NCBI GenBank assembly: GCA_963665925.1
Contig: OY762511.1
Span: forward strand, 2,046,001 to 2,110,000
DNA from: G963665925 sp963665925
Lineage (GTDB): Bacteria > Bacillota > Clostridia > Peptostreptococcales > Acidaminobacteraceae
Reading direction: 5' to 3'
Length of the DNA stretch: 64,000 bases
Of the stretch, positions 34,343-42,305 are shown in pieces; the first letter of the stretch is position 1; the number at the start of each line of letters is the position of its first letter. Under the pieces are notes generated by a model, which was given only the letters and a program-made list of their open reading frames with translations, made no database searches and was not told the origin of the DNA. Both the position numbers and the translations under genes were made by a program.

Positions 34343-36091
34343 ATGATCCGAAATTTAAAGAAAATGGAACAGATCCTAATGGACTACTCGGTTGCCTTGT
34401 CAAAGGTTTTGAAGGTGGATGTGGACATTGTGTCCAGGGACTTCATTAGGATTGCAGGAACAGGAATTTATGAAGGACAGTTGGGACAGGATATAACCGG
34501 TGAGGGATTCATTTACCGAAAAGCAATTGAGTCGAAGGAGATGCAGGTTGTGAGCACACCGCGTGAGCATGAACTCTGTGAGAACTGCCCTCAGAAAGAT
34601 GAGTGCGAGGAACTTTTTGAAATGTGTGCACCCATTATTTTTGACGGAGAAGTGTTGGGCGTCATTGGACTGGTCTGTTTTACGGAAGAACAGAAGGACC
34701 ATATTGTAGGCAATCTGGAGACCTATATCGATTTTATAAAGCACTATTCAGACCTGATTGCTGCAAAGGTTCACGAGTTCAATAAGAACCAGGAGAATAT
34801 TCAGATTATTAAGGTTTTAAATGAAATTGTGGATAAAATTGAAGAAGGTGTCCTGATTGTCAACAGGGACAGTACGGCTGCGGCAATGAATGGCATTGCA
34901 AAGAGCATTTTAAATGTTTCAGAGTCCCAGCTCAGCATCAGTCTGACAAAGCTTGAAAAGACTGAGAACAGAATCTTTAACCGGTGCGAGTATTTGCTGG
35001 ATTTTAACAACAAGACATTTTTGCTGGCTGGAAAAATATATGATCTCAACATCGGTGAGTTCAGTAAGCTCTTCATATTCAAAGATGCCAACCGGCTCAA
35101 GGATGAAATATTCACTCTGGCATCTATGAAAAACTCAAAGGGCATTGATAAGATCATAGGCAATTCGAGTCTGATCACGGAAGTGAAGAACAACGCCAAG
35201 TCTGTCGCAAGGCTTGGATCTACAGTTTTCATAGGCGGGGAAAGTGGTACGGGCAAGGAGCTCTTTGCCAAGGCCCTTCATGAGGAGAGCGACCGGTCCG
35301 ACAAGCCCTTTGTGGCAATAAATTGCGGGGCGATTCCTGAGAACCTTATCGAGAGTGAGCTCTTTGGATATGTGGGCGGCGCGTTTTCAGGCGCACATCC
35401 TGATGGAAAGGTCGGAAAGTTCGAGCTGGCAAACCAAGGAACGGTCTTTTTAGACGAAATAGGAGATTTGCCCCTTTACCTGCAGGTGAAGCTTTTGCGG
35501 GTCATAGAGAGCAGGGAGATTGTAAGGCTTGGCTCCAATAAGACCGTGGAGATAGACGTACGCCTGATTACAGCGACAAATAAGGACCTCGGGAAGATGA
35601 TTGAAGACGGTCTCTTCCGTGAAGACTTATACTACCGCCTGCATGTCATTCCACTCGAACTGCCGCCGCTCAGGGACCGCGGGTATGATATCCGAATTCT
35701 GGCAAACCATTTTATTGAAAGATACGCTCAGATTTTCTGCAAAAAGGTGAATCGCATTGACGAGGAATTTTGGAACGTTATGATGGCTTACGACTGGCCT
35801 GGAAATGTGCGTGAGCTCAAAAATACCGTGGAGTTCATTTTGAGTCTGCTTGACCCTAAGGGTGTCATTGGCTGTGAACATTTGCCATCGCGCATTCTGC
35901 ACGCCAAGAACAACCAGCATGATTTTAAAATTGACTCCTTTGATTTGGCGCATATGGAACGCAGGATGATTACAGCTGCGCTCGATAGCTTTGGTACCAA
36001 CCAGAAGAGTAAGGAACGTGTCGCGAAAGAATTGGGTGTGGGTATTGCAACCTTGTATCGAAAGATCAAGAAATACAATATTGAGGCCTAG
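34343..36091 (+). CDS. Sigma-54-dependent transcriptional activator (GAFSGA variant)
   Basis: A 582-residue enhancer-binding protein. The N-terminal sensor (about 1-150) has a Cys cluster, CENCPQKDECEELFEMC, and a CdaR/GAF-like fold. A PAS-like segment (about 160-260) follows, then the AAA+ domain (Walker A GESGTGKE, Walker B VFLDEIGD). The sigma-54 contact loop reads GAFSGA instead of GAFTGA. A Fis-type helix-turn-helix closes the protein (KERVAKELGVGIATLYRKIKKY). Start at ATG 34343 after GGGGGA; a TTG is in frame upstream. It immediately precedes the deacylase, ectoine hydrolase and TRAP genes, its likely targets, though I found no clean sigma-54 promoter there. Confidence 0.9.
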   Translation: MIRNLKKMEQILMDYSVALSKVLKVDVDIVSRDFIRIAGTGIYEGQLGQDITGEGFIYRKAIESKEMQVVSTPREHELCENCPQKDECEELFEMCAPIIFDGEVLGVIGLVCFTEEQKDHIVGNLETYIDFIKHYSDLIAAKVHEFNKNQENIQIIKVLNEIVDKIEEGVLIVNRDSTAAAMNGIAKSILNVSESQLSISLTKLEKTENRIFNRCEYLLDFNNKTFLLAGKIYDLNIGEFSKLFIFKDANRLKDEIFTLASMKNSKGIDKIIGNSSLITEVKNNAKSVARLGSTVFIGGESGTGKELFAKALHEESDRSDKPFVAINCGAIPENLIESELFGYVGGAFSGAHPDGKVGKFELANQGTVFLDEIGDLPLYLQVKLLRVIESREIVRLGSNKTVEIDVRLITATNKDLGKMIEDGLFREDLYYRLHVIPLELPPLRDRGYDIRILANHFIERYAQIFCKKVNRIDEEFWNVMMAYDWPGNVRELKNTVEFILSLLDPKGVIGCEHLPSRILHAKNNQHDFKIDSFDLAHMERRMITAALDSFGTNQKSKERVAKELGVGIATLYRKIKKYNIEA

Positions 36092-36127
36092 TGTGACCGT
36101 CTAATCCCATTGTGAATAACTATACAA

Positions 36128-36160
36128 AAAGCACCCCCTTGAAAGAGGGGGTGCTTTACA
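36128..36160 (+). terminator. Terminator after sigma-54 activator
   Basis: AAAGCACCCCC pairs perfectly with GGGGGTGCTTT around an 8-nt loop. The short T tail is weak. Confidence 0.75.
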
Positions 36161-36226
36161 TATTTTGAGGAATGGTTTACTGATGCTCAAGCGCATATCA
36201 TTAGTGTAGAAAGAGGGGGTGTGTAT

Positions 36227-37405
36227 ATGGATATCAGAGAGGACATCTTGAACCTTAAAGATGAGCTGATAGAACTGAGAAGGGATTTCCATAAGTATCC
36301 TGAACTCGGGTTTGAAGAGTTTCGCACATCAGGTATTATTTCAGATTATTTAAAAGGCCTTGGCTTAGACGTTCAGACCGGCGTGGCGCAAACAGGCGTT
36401 GTTGGGGTTCTGAAGGGTGGTAAGCCGGGCAAAACGATTTTACTCAGAGCAGACATGGACGGTCTTCCTGTCAAAGAGGAAAACACAGTGGACTATGCGT
36501 CGCTGAATGCAGGCAAAAGCCACGCTTGCGGTCACGACGGCCACGTAGCCATGCTGCTGGTTGCTGCAAAAATTCTCTCCAGGCACAAGGCGTCATTGGC
36601 AGGGAGTGTGAAGTTTGTTTTTCAGCCCAATGAGGAAGACGCGGGCGCCAAGTTCATGATTGAAGAGGGCGTGCTGGAAAATCCCAAAGTAGATGCTGCC
36701 CATGCGATTCACCTGTGGACACCGATTTCTACGGGCAATGTTGGTCTTCGGGAAGGACCGGTCATGGGCGCGCATGACAACTTTAAGGTCACAATAACTG
36801 GGAAAGGCGGTCATACGTCCGCACCTCAGGATTCCATCGACCCGATTATCGCTGCAGCTGCTCTGATTCAGTCTGCGCAGACGATACAGTCTCGTGAAAT
36901 CAATGTTTTGAAACCGACATCACTGCTGTTCGGAAAGATATCAGGAGGATCGGCTCCGAATATAATTCCTGAAACCGTCGAGCTGGAAGGCTCCATCCGC
37001 TATCTGTATGCAGGCGATGAAGGCAGTGAGGAGCGCCCAAGGGTGCGCCTGACACGCATGGTTGAAAACATCTGCAATGTCTATCGTACAAGAGGAGAGC
37101 TTCAGTTCTTTCCAAGCAGTCTGGCTGTACATAATGATCCGGAGCTGACAAAGACAGTTCAAAGACAGGTAACAGAGGTGATCGCCCCGTTTGGCGGCAT
37201 GGTTGAACCCTATGTCTGCATGGCTGGTGAAGATTTCTCTGAGTTTGGAAACCGGGTGCCGAGTGTGCTCACCTTTGTAGGTGCAGGCAATCCTGCTAAG
37301 GAGTCCCACTATCCGCATCATCATCCTCGATTCAATATCGATGAGGATGCACTGGCTATCGGCGTGGAAATACACGTACGTTGTGTTTTGAGCTACTTAA
37401 GGTAA
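36227..37405 (+). CDS. M20D family amidohydrolase, candidate N-acetyl-diaminobutyrate deacetylase (DoeB2-like)
   Basis: A 392-residue zinc peptidase-fold amidohydrolase of the IAA-amino-acid/hippurate hydrolase group. Metal ligands are in HACGHDGH (Cys101, His103), PNEEDAGA (Glu pair) and the late HYPHHHPRFNIDEDAL. A dimerisation domain occupies about residues 180-295. The ATG at 36227 follows AGAGGGGG by 7 nt. It is 71 bp before an ectoine hydrolase gene whose product is N-acetyl-2,4-diaminobutyrate; M20 deacetylases called DoeB2 take the role of the usual AstE/AspA-type DoeB/EutE. Function from context, family certain. Confidence 0.87.
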   Translation: MDIREDILNLKDELIELRRDFHKYPELGFEEFRTSGIISDYLKGLGLDVQTGVAQTGVVGVLKGGKPGKTILLRADMDGLPVKEENTVDYASLNAGKSHACGHDGHVAMLLVAAKILSRHKASLAGSVKFVFQPNEEDAGAKFMIEEGVLENPKVDAAHAIHLWTPISTGNVGLREGPVMGAHDNFKVTITGKGGHTSAPQDSIDPIIAAAALIQSAQTIQSREINVLKPTSLLFGKISGGSAPNIIPETVELEGSIRYLYAGDEGSEERPRVRLTRMVENICNVYRTRGELQFFPSSLAVHNDPELTKTVQRQVTEVIAPFGGMVEPYVCMAGEDFSEFGNRVPSVLTFVGAGNPAKESHYPHHHPRFNIDEDALAIGVEIHVRCVLSYLR

Positions 37406-37476
37406 CCGAGGGTAGCTGAAATTTTTAATTCAAATTGTCGGAAGATTATAAAAACAAATCGAGGGGGAAATGAAAT

Positions 37477-38652
37477 ATGATGCCATTTGAACGGTCAGAA
37501 TACGTTCAGCGTATGAAAAATGTCCAAAAGAGCATGAGTGAAAAAGGAATTGACGTTCTGCTGATTACAGATCCTGCAAACATGTGTTATCTTTCCGGAC
37601 ATAACGCTTGGTCCTTCTATGTGCACCAGATGCTCATGGTGACACTTGATGATGAAATGCCAATTTTCATAGGCAGATACATGGATGCATTCAGCGGCGT
37701 TGTTAAAACGACTTGGCTCGACGAAGCCCATGTTCGCGCTTATCCGGACTACCTGGTTCATAATCCGCCAAGGCATCCAATGGAAGTCGTGTGTGATGTG
37801 TTGAAGGAAAGCGGGCTTGACAAGAAGACCATCGGCCTAGAAATGGACAACTACTATTTTACAGCAGCAGCCTTTGAAAGTCTCAAGGCTGGACTGCCTA
37901 ACGCGAAATTTGCAAATGGAGACCTTATTGTAAACTGGGTGCGCATTATCAAGTCAGATGCAGAGATTGCCCTTCAAATGAAGGCGGGAAAAATCGCAGA
38001 TTTGGCTATGCAGGCGGCTGTCGATGCGCTAAAGCCTGGTGCGCGTCAATGTGATGTCGCAGCGGCAATTCAGCAGGCGCAGGTTCTTGGTACAGAGGAG
38101 TTCGGCGGGGACTACTGCAGCATCGTGCCCCTGCTTCCATCGGGTGAAACGGCTGGCGCGCCGCATCTGACATGGAATGACGACCGCTATCCCAACAACA
38201 CGATAGTTGCTGTTGAACTGGCAGGCTGCCACCAGCGTTATCATGCACCGAAGGCGCGAACCGTATCAATCGGCAAGCCAAGCCAGAAGGTCATCGATAC
38301 GGCTAAAATCACGGTTGAGGGTCTGAATGCGGCACTTGAAATGGCCAAGCCGGGCAATACCTGTGAAGACATTGAAGGCGCTTGGAGAAAGGTCATTTCA
38401 AAGTATGGTATTGAGAAGGAGTCAAGAATCGGCTACTCAACAGGCCTGAATTATCCTCCGGATTGGGGCGAGCACACAATCAGCCTGAGACCGGGAGACA
38501 AGACAGTGCTTCAGCCTAACATGGCATTCCACTGTATTCCGGGCATGTATTTTGACGATTTCGGTGTCTCTATCAGTGAGTCATTCGTTATAACAGAAAA
38601 AGGGGCCGTACCGTTTGGGAGTTTTGAAAGAAAGCTAATCATTAACGATTAA
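37477..38652 (+). CDS. doeA: Ectoine hydrolase
   Basis: A 391-residue M24 creatinase-fold hydrolase that opens the ectoine ring to N-acetyl-2,4-diaminobutyrate. Segments I recognise as DoeA/EutD-specific rather than general aminopeptidase P are AWSFYVHQ, PRHPMEVV, IGLEMDNYYFTAAAFESL, EEFGGDYCSIVPLLPSG, APHLTWNDDRY, YHAPKARTVSIG and NYPPDWGEHTISLRPGD. The length equals that of known EutD. The start has GAGGGGG upstream, and a second Met follows at once. It lies between the deacylase and a TRAP importer in the same unit. Confidence 0.9.
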   Translation: MMPFERSEYVQRMKNVQKSMSEKGIDVLLITDPANMCYLSGHNAWSFYVHQMLMVTLDDEMPIFIGRYMDAFSGVVKTTWLDEAHVRAYPDYLVHNPPRHPMEVVCDVLKESGLDKKTIGLEMDNYYFTAAAFESLKAGLPNAKFANGDLIVNWVRIIKSDAEIALQMKAGKIADLAMQAAVDALKPGARQCDVAAAIQQAQVLGTEEFGGDYCSIVPLLPSGETAGAPHLTWNDDRYPNNTIVAVELAGCHQRYHAPKARTVSIGKPSQKVIDTAKITVEGLNAALEMAKPGNTCEDIEGAWRKVISKYGIEKESRIGYSTGLNYPPDWGEHTISLRPGDKTVLQPNMAFHCIPGMYFDDFGVSISESFVITEKGAVPFGSFERKLIIND

Positions 38653-38681
38653 GCAGACTGAGTGTACGAAGGAGGCCTGTT

Positions 38682-39215
38682 GTGGGACTTTTGAATAAAA
38701 TTAACAAATACATAGGCATGTTTGAAGTGTTTGTGCTTATTTCGTGTGTCATTACGATGGCAGTCATACTCATTGGGAACGTATTCAGCAGACAGCTTTT
38801 CAACAACAGCTGGAAGTTTGCTGAAGAAGTTGGACAGTTCCTGGTCGTCATCATCACATTCATTGGAACGAGTTATGCAGCCCGCAAGGGAAAGCATATT
38901 CGTATGTCGGCGCTATATGACATACTGCCTCAAAAAGGGAAAAAGATTCTGACACTGCTCGTGTCATCAGTCACGTCGATTTCAATGTTTTATGTGACAT
39001 ACTTATCCTTCAGGTACGCCATGAGCATGAAGCATCTTGGACGGGTAAGTCCCGCGCTTCAAATGCCCATGTATCTGATCATACTCCTTGTCACGCTGGG
39101 ATTCTTCCTGACTGCACTGCAGTATCTGATCATATTTATCACCAATATCAGTGAAAAGGAAGTTCATCTCGGATCGGAAGTGGAAGAATGGTCAGACACG
39201 AAATGCGCAAGCTGA
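38682..39215 (+). CDS. TRAP transporter small membrane subunit (DctQ/TeaB type)
   Basis: A 177-residue DctQ-family protein with four hydrophobic helices (about 15-40, 52-70, 92-112 and 130-155). The motif ISCVITMAVILIGNVFSRQLF and the amphipathic GTSYAARKGKHIRMSAL are typical. It starts at a GTG six bases after AAGGAGG and is followed 28 bp later by the large subunit gene. Together with the binding protein it makes a Na+-driven importer. Confidence 0.9.
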   Translation: MGLLNKINKYIGMFEVFVLISCVITMAVILIGNVFSRQLFNNSWKFAEEVGQFLVVIITFIGTSYAARKGKHIRMSALYDILPQKGKKILTLLVSSVTSISMFYVTYLSFRYAMSMKHLGRVSPALQMPMYLIILLVTLGFFLTALQYLIIFITNISEKEVHLGSEVEEWSDTKCAS

Positions 39216-39243
39216 CGGCGTCTGACACTGAAAGGAGAAAAAG

Positions 39244-40524
39244 ATGGTAGTGCTATTGCTGGGTGTTATGACCGTCTTCATGCTGCTTGGATTTCCAATG
39301 CTCATGTCTATGATTATTGCACCGATTCTGACGCTCTTGGTATTCTTTCCAAACGTCGATCCGCTGCTGATGATTCAGCAGCTTGTAAATGGAGTATCCG
39401 TATTTGTGCTGATTGCCGTGCCGATGTTTATTTTTGCAGCGGACATAATGACAGCGGGACATACGGCAAATAGGCTGATTGATCTGGTGCGTGCCTTCTT
39501 TGGCCACATCCATGGCGGTCTTGCGATTACGGTTGCAGGCGCGTGTACATTATTCGGCGCCATGTCCGGATCAACCCAGGCAACGGTTGTTGCAATCGGT
39601 AAGCCAACCCGAAACAACATGCTTAAGCTCGGTTATAAGGAGGAAGATGTGACAGGGCTGATTATCAGTTCGGCCAATATCGCACTGCTCATTCCGCCGA
39701 GTGTGGTCATGATTATGTACTGTGTGGTAACTGGCGTTTCTGTGGGGGAAATGTTTATCGCAGGCGTCGGACCAGGACTTCTCATATTTGCAGCCTTTGG
39801 AGCTTGGAGCTATGTATCTGCACGCAAGCAGAACATTCCGCGTTCACCAAAGACAACTTGGGCTGAAAAAATGGAAGCAATCAGAAAGGGCCTGTTGCCC
39901 ATGGGCTTTCCAGCCCTGATTGTAGGGGGAATCTACTCGGGTCTCTTCAGTCCCACTGAAGCGGCTGCTGCGTCGGTGCTTTATGCAATCATACTTGAAA
40001 TGATCATTTATAAAACAGTATCTGTGAAAGATTTAGGACATATTGCACTGTCAACAGGTGCGGTAACGGCGACGGTCTTCATACTTGTTGCTGGCGGGCA
40101 GGCGCTGTCGTGGGTCATCACCTTTGCGAAGCTGCCTCAAATGCTGACTTCCGCACTGCTTGGACCAAATCCTTCGGCAACAATGATTCTTGGACTGGTA
40201 ACACTATTCTTCTTTATTGGATGTATGTTCGTCGACCAGTTGGTGGTAATCGTCGTATTGGCGCCGATTTTCTATCCTGTTGCCATTCAGGCAGGCATCG
40301 ACCCCATTCATCTTGGAATTATAGTTTCGCTTCAAGCGGCCATCGGTTCAATCACACCGCCGTTCGGATGTAATATATTCACAGCTTCAGCCATATTCGA
40401 TCAGTCATTTACCAAGGTAGTCAAAGGGTTGCCGCCTTATCTGGTGATTCTGGGAATTATCTCGATTGTCATGATCTTTGTACCTGAGGTTGCATTGTTC
40501 TTTAGAGATTTGGCTTATCACTAA
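39244..40524 (+). CDS. TRAP transporter large membrane subunit (DctM/TeaC type)
   Basis: A 426-residue DctM-family permease with about twelve hydrophobic helices. Signatures include GGLAITVAGACTLFGAMSGSTQATVVAIG, LLIPPSVVMIMYCVVTGVSVG and PTEAAAASVLYA. It is the transport channel of the TRAP system. AAAGGAG ribosome site; part of the deacylase-ectoine hydrolase-TRAP unit. Confidence 0.93.
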   Translation: MVVLLLGVMTVFMLLGFPMLMSMIIAPILTLLVFFPNVDPLLMIQQLVNGVSVFVLIAVPMFIFAADIMTAGHTANRLIDLVRAFFGHIHGGLAITVAGACTLFGAMSGSTQATVVAIGKPTRNNMLKLGYKEEDVTGLIISSANIALLIPPSVVMIMYCVVTGVSVGEMFIAGVGPGLLIFAAFGAWSYVSARKQNIPRSPKTTWAEKMEAIRKGLLPMGFPALIVGGIYSGLFSPTEAAAASVLYAIILEMIIYKTVSVKDLGHIALSTGAVTATVFILVAGGQALSWVITFAKLPQMLTSALLGPNPSATMILGLVTLFFFIGCMFVDQLVVIVVLAPIFYPVAIQAGIDPIHLGIIVSLQAAIGSITPPFGCNIFTASAIFDQSFTKVVKGLPPYLVILGIISIVMIFVPEVALFFRDLAYH

Positions 40525-40549
40525 GAGGGAAACAAACAGGAGGGGAATT

Positions 40550-41593
40550 ATGAGAAATAAGTGGATGCTGCTGGTGCTGGTATTTGTTCTGGCGGTCGCA
40601 GTGACAGGATGCGGTGGAAGTACAGCATCAGAAGAAGGCGCAGCAGAGAAGTCGGTCACTTACAGACTGGCGCATGAAGAGGTCGATGGCAGCATGCAGG
40701 ACCTGTACGCTAAGAAGTTCAAGGAACTGGTCGAAGCAAAATCTGACGGCCGAATCACCATTGAGGTTTATCCTGTTGGACAGCTGGGCGATGGCCCTGC
40801 ACAGGTAGAACTGCTCCAAAATGGCGGCATTGAGTTTGGTATTAACAATCCAGGTTCGACAGCGACAGTTGTTCCGGAAAACCAGCTGTTCTCCCTCCAT
40901 TTCATGTTCTCAGACGACATGAAGGTAAACCAGGATATCCTCCAGCAGGGCAGTGGTATTCAAAAGCTGAATGAGCTTTATGAAGCAAAAAACATGAAGG
41001 TTCTTGACTGGTTTACAGAAGGCTACAACATGTGGACCGCCAACAAGCCGATCACTTCTCCAGCTGACATGGAGGGTGTGAAAATCAGAACCATGGCATC
41101 GCCTATGATTGTAAAGGCCTATTCGGTGTACGGCGCAAACCCGACGCCGGTTCCATATATGGAAGTATACAGCAGTTTGCAGCTTAAAATGATTGACGCG
41201 CAGATCAACCCGCTGTTTGCGATTCAGGAAATGAAATTCTATGAGGTTCAGTCCAATCTCATGCTTTCTAAGCAGGACATCTTCTTCGGCACCATGACAG
41301 CAAATACTAACTTCTGGAATGGCCTGTCAGCAGAAGATCAGGAACTCTTTACATCGGTTATTCCGGAAGTGAACGACTATATCTTTGATGTTGAAGCTTC
41401 TATGAACAATGAGCGTCTGGAATTGATCAAGGAAGATTCAGATATTGAAATCATTGAACTGACGACCGATCAGAGAGCGGTATTTAAAGAAGCATCAATG
41501 GGTGCCCGAGATTACTATGTGGATGAAGTCGGCGATATCGGCAAGGAACTTCTTACACTGTTTGAAGGCGACCTGCAGGATTTCAGCAACTAA
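40550..41593 (+). CDS. TRAP substrate-binding lipoprotein, TeaA-like ectoine binder
   Basis: A 347-residue DctP-family solute-binding protein with a lipoprotein signal (MRNKWMLLVLV..VTGC, lipid Cys21), suiting a Gram-positive cell. The mature protein resembles ectoine-binding TeaA more than C4-dicarboxylate DctP: YRLAHEEVDGSMQDLYAKKF, PITSPADMEGVKIRTMASP, GANPTPVPYMEVYSSLQ, and GKELLTLFEGDL near the end. The Glu of HEE is a ligand residue in TeaA. ATG at 40550 after GGAGGGG. It closes the unit and is followed by a strong terminator. Ectoine specificity is inferred from similarity and neighbours. Confidence 0.88.
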   Translation: MRNKWMLLVLVFVLAVAVTGCGGSTASEEGAAEKSVTYRLAHEEVDGSMQDLYAKKFKELVEAKSDGRITIEVYPVGQLGDGPAQVELLQNGGIEFGINNPGSTATVVPENQLFSLHFMFSDDMKVNQDILQQGSGIQKLNELYEAKNMKVLDWFTEGYNMWTANKPITSPADMEGVKIRTMASPMIVKAYSVYGANPTPVPYMEVYSSLQLKMIDAQINPLFAIQEMKFYEVQSNLMLSKQDIFFGTMTANTNFWNGLSAEDQELFTSVIPEVNDYIFDVEASMNNERLELIKEDSDIEIIELTTDQRAVFKEASMGARDYYVDEVGDIGKELLTLFEGDLQDFSN

Positions 41594-41613
41594 TTAAAAT
41601 CCCCTAGTTATTC

Positions 41614-41669
41614 ATAAACATAAAGAAAGTCGAGTGCCTACTGGAGCCCTCGACTTTCTTTATGTTTAT
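41614..41669. terminator. Terminator of ectoine/TRAP unit
   Basis: Perfect 21-bp arms (41614-41634 and 41649-41669) containing AAGAAAGTCGAG and its complement, with a 14-nt loop and T-rich tail. Confidence 0.9.
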
Positions 41670-41691
41670 AGGTGGTAGCAAAACGAAGGAC

Positions 41692-41720
41692 AAAAAACAG
41701 GAAGCCCCAGGAGGCTTCCT
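41692..41720 (-). terminator. Terminator of small minus-strand gene
   Basis: On the minus strand, AGGAAGCC...GGCTTCCT is followed by a T-rich run (TGTTTTTTG). It overlaps the stop codon region of the small gene. Confidence 0.7.
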
Positions 41721-41959
41721 TAATTTTCGTCATATTCAAAGGCGTTTATAATCTGATTGGTAATGACATGGATATAATCGAGCTCATTTTCATACCGTTT
41801 TTTCACAGAGTTCAGTTCTGCGGTCATTGAAGGACTGATATAGGGATGGCTTAAATGGAATTTGAGCTCCTCGATATGTTTTCTTACAGTCTTCTGCCTT
41901 TTGCTCAGACGCTCGACCATGTAAGTGCTTTGATTCTTGTTAAGCTGTAACGTAAGCAT
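41720..41959 (-). CDS. Small coiled-coil protein, unknown
   Basis: A 79-residue charged, helical protein (MVERLSKRQKTVRKHIEELK; AELNSVKKRYENELDYIHVITN). I start at the ATG at 41959 behind AGGAGGG; the open frame runs further upstream but without a ribosome site. A faint likeness of ENELDYIHV to Spo0E-type phosphatase motifs is not enough for a call. The GAGGGGG element found before asd and aspartokinase lies 106 bp upstream, hinting at co-regulation with the ectoine genes. Confidence 0.7.
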   Translation of the reverse strand: MLTLQLNKNQSTYMVERLSKRQKTVRKHIEELKFHLSHPYISPSMTAELNSVKKRYENELDYIHVITNQIINAFEYDEN

Positions 41960-42029
41960 ATGCACCCTCCTAACAATTCGTGGCGATGTGCCCAAATGGG
42001 CCAAGTTCCTATCTCTATTATCGAAGAGG

Positions 42030-42078
42030 CAGGGTGGGTCTTCAACCCCTCGTAGACCTGTGCGGACCCCCTCAAAAG
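42030..42078 (-). promoter_or_regulatory. GAGGGGG-centred element upstream of small gene
   Basis: Read on the minus strand: CTACCCTCTTTTGAGGGGGT, CGCACAGGTCTACGAGG, then GAAGACCC. This is the closest match to the asd upstream element. It is the main feature of the 421-bp gap 41960-42380 apart from the fru promoter. Confidence 0.5.
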
Positions 42079-42253
42079 AGGGTAGTGGGATATTCAAAAG
42101 AAAGCATCGATAGCAAATTTCAAAATGGTGGCCATCAGTTTCCTACATAAATAATTATAAAAATTACAGGAAATCGGTATGAAATCTGTGATTTGTGTGA
42201 TTGTTTGTGATTGTTTTGTGACGAATTAGGGTATAAACGAAAATAAATAATCA

Positions 42254-42267
42254 AGAAAACGTTGACA
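42254..42267 (+). promoter_or_regulatory. CcpA cre site
   Basis: AGAAAACGTTGACA matches the cre consensus TGWAANCGNTNWCA at 13 of 14 positions and overlaps the -35 box of the fructose operon promoter. Catabolite repression is expected; the HPr proteins keep Ser46. Confidence 0.65.
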
Positions 42268-42290
42268 TACAATCAAAAACGGAATACAAT
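42262..42290 (+). promoter_or_regulatory. Sigma-A promoter of the fructose operon
   Basis: TTGACA (42262-42267), 17-nt spacer, TACAAT (42285-42290). This gives an untranslated leader of about 85 nt before DeoR. Confidence 0.85.
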
Positions 42291-42305
42291 GATTAACAAC
42301 AAAAC

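Noticed and set aside
36167..36182. TGGTTTACTGATGC as a sigma-54 promoter before the M20 gene
   Set aside because: GG and GC are nine bases apart, not ten; spacing is strict for sigma-54.
37477..38652. Creatinase or Xaa-Pro aminopeptidase for the M24 gene
   Set aside because: The M24 fold is shared, but the EEFGGDY, YPPDWGE and MDNYYF blocks match ectoine hydrolase, and TRAP/deacylase neighbours agree.
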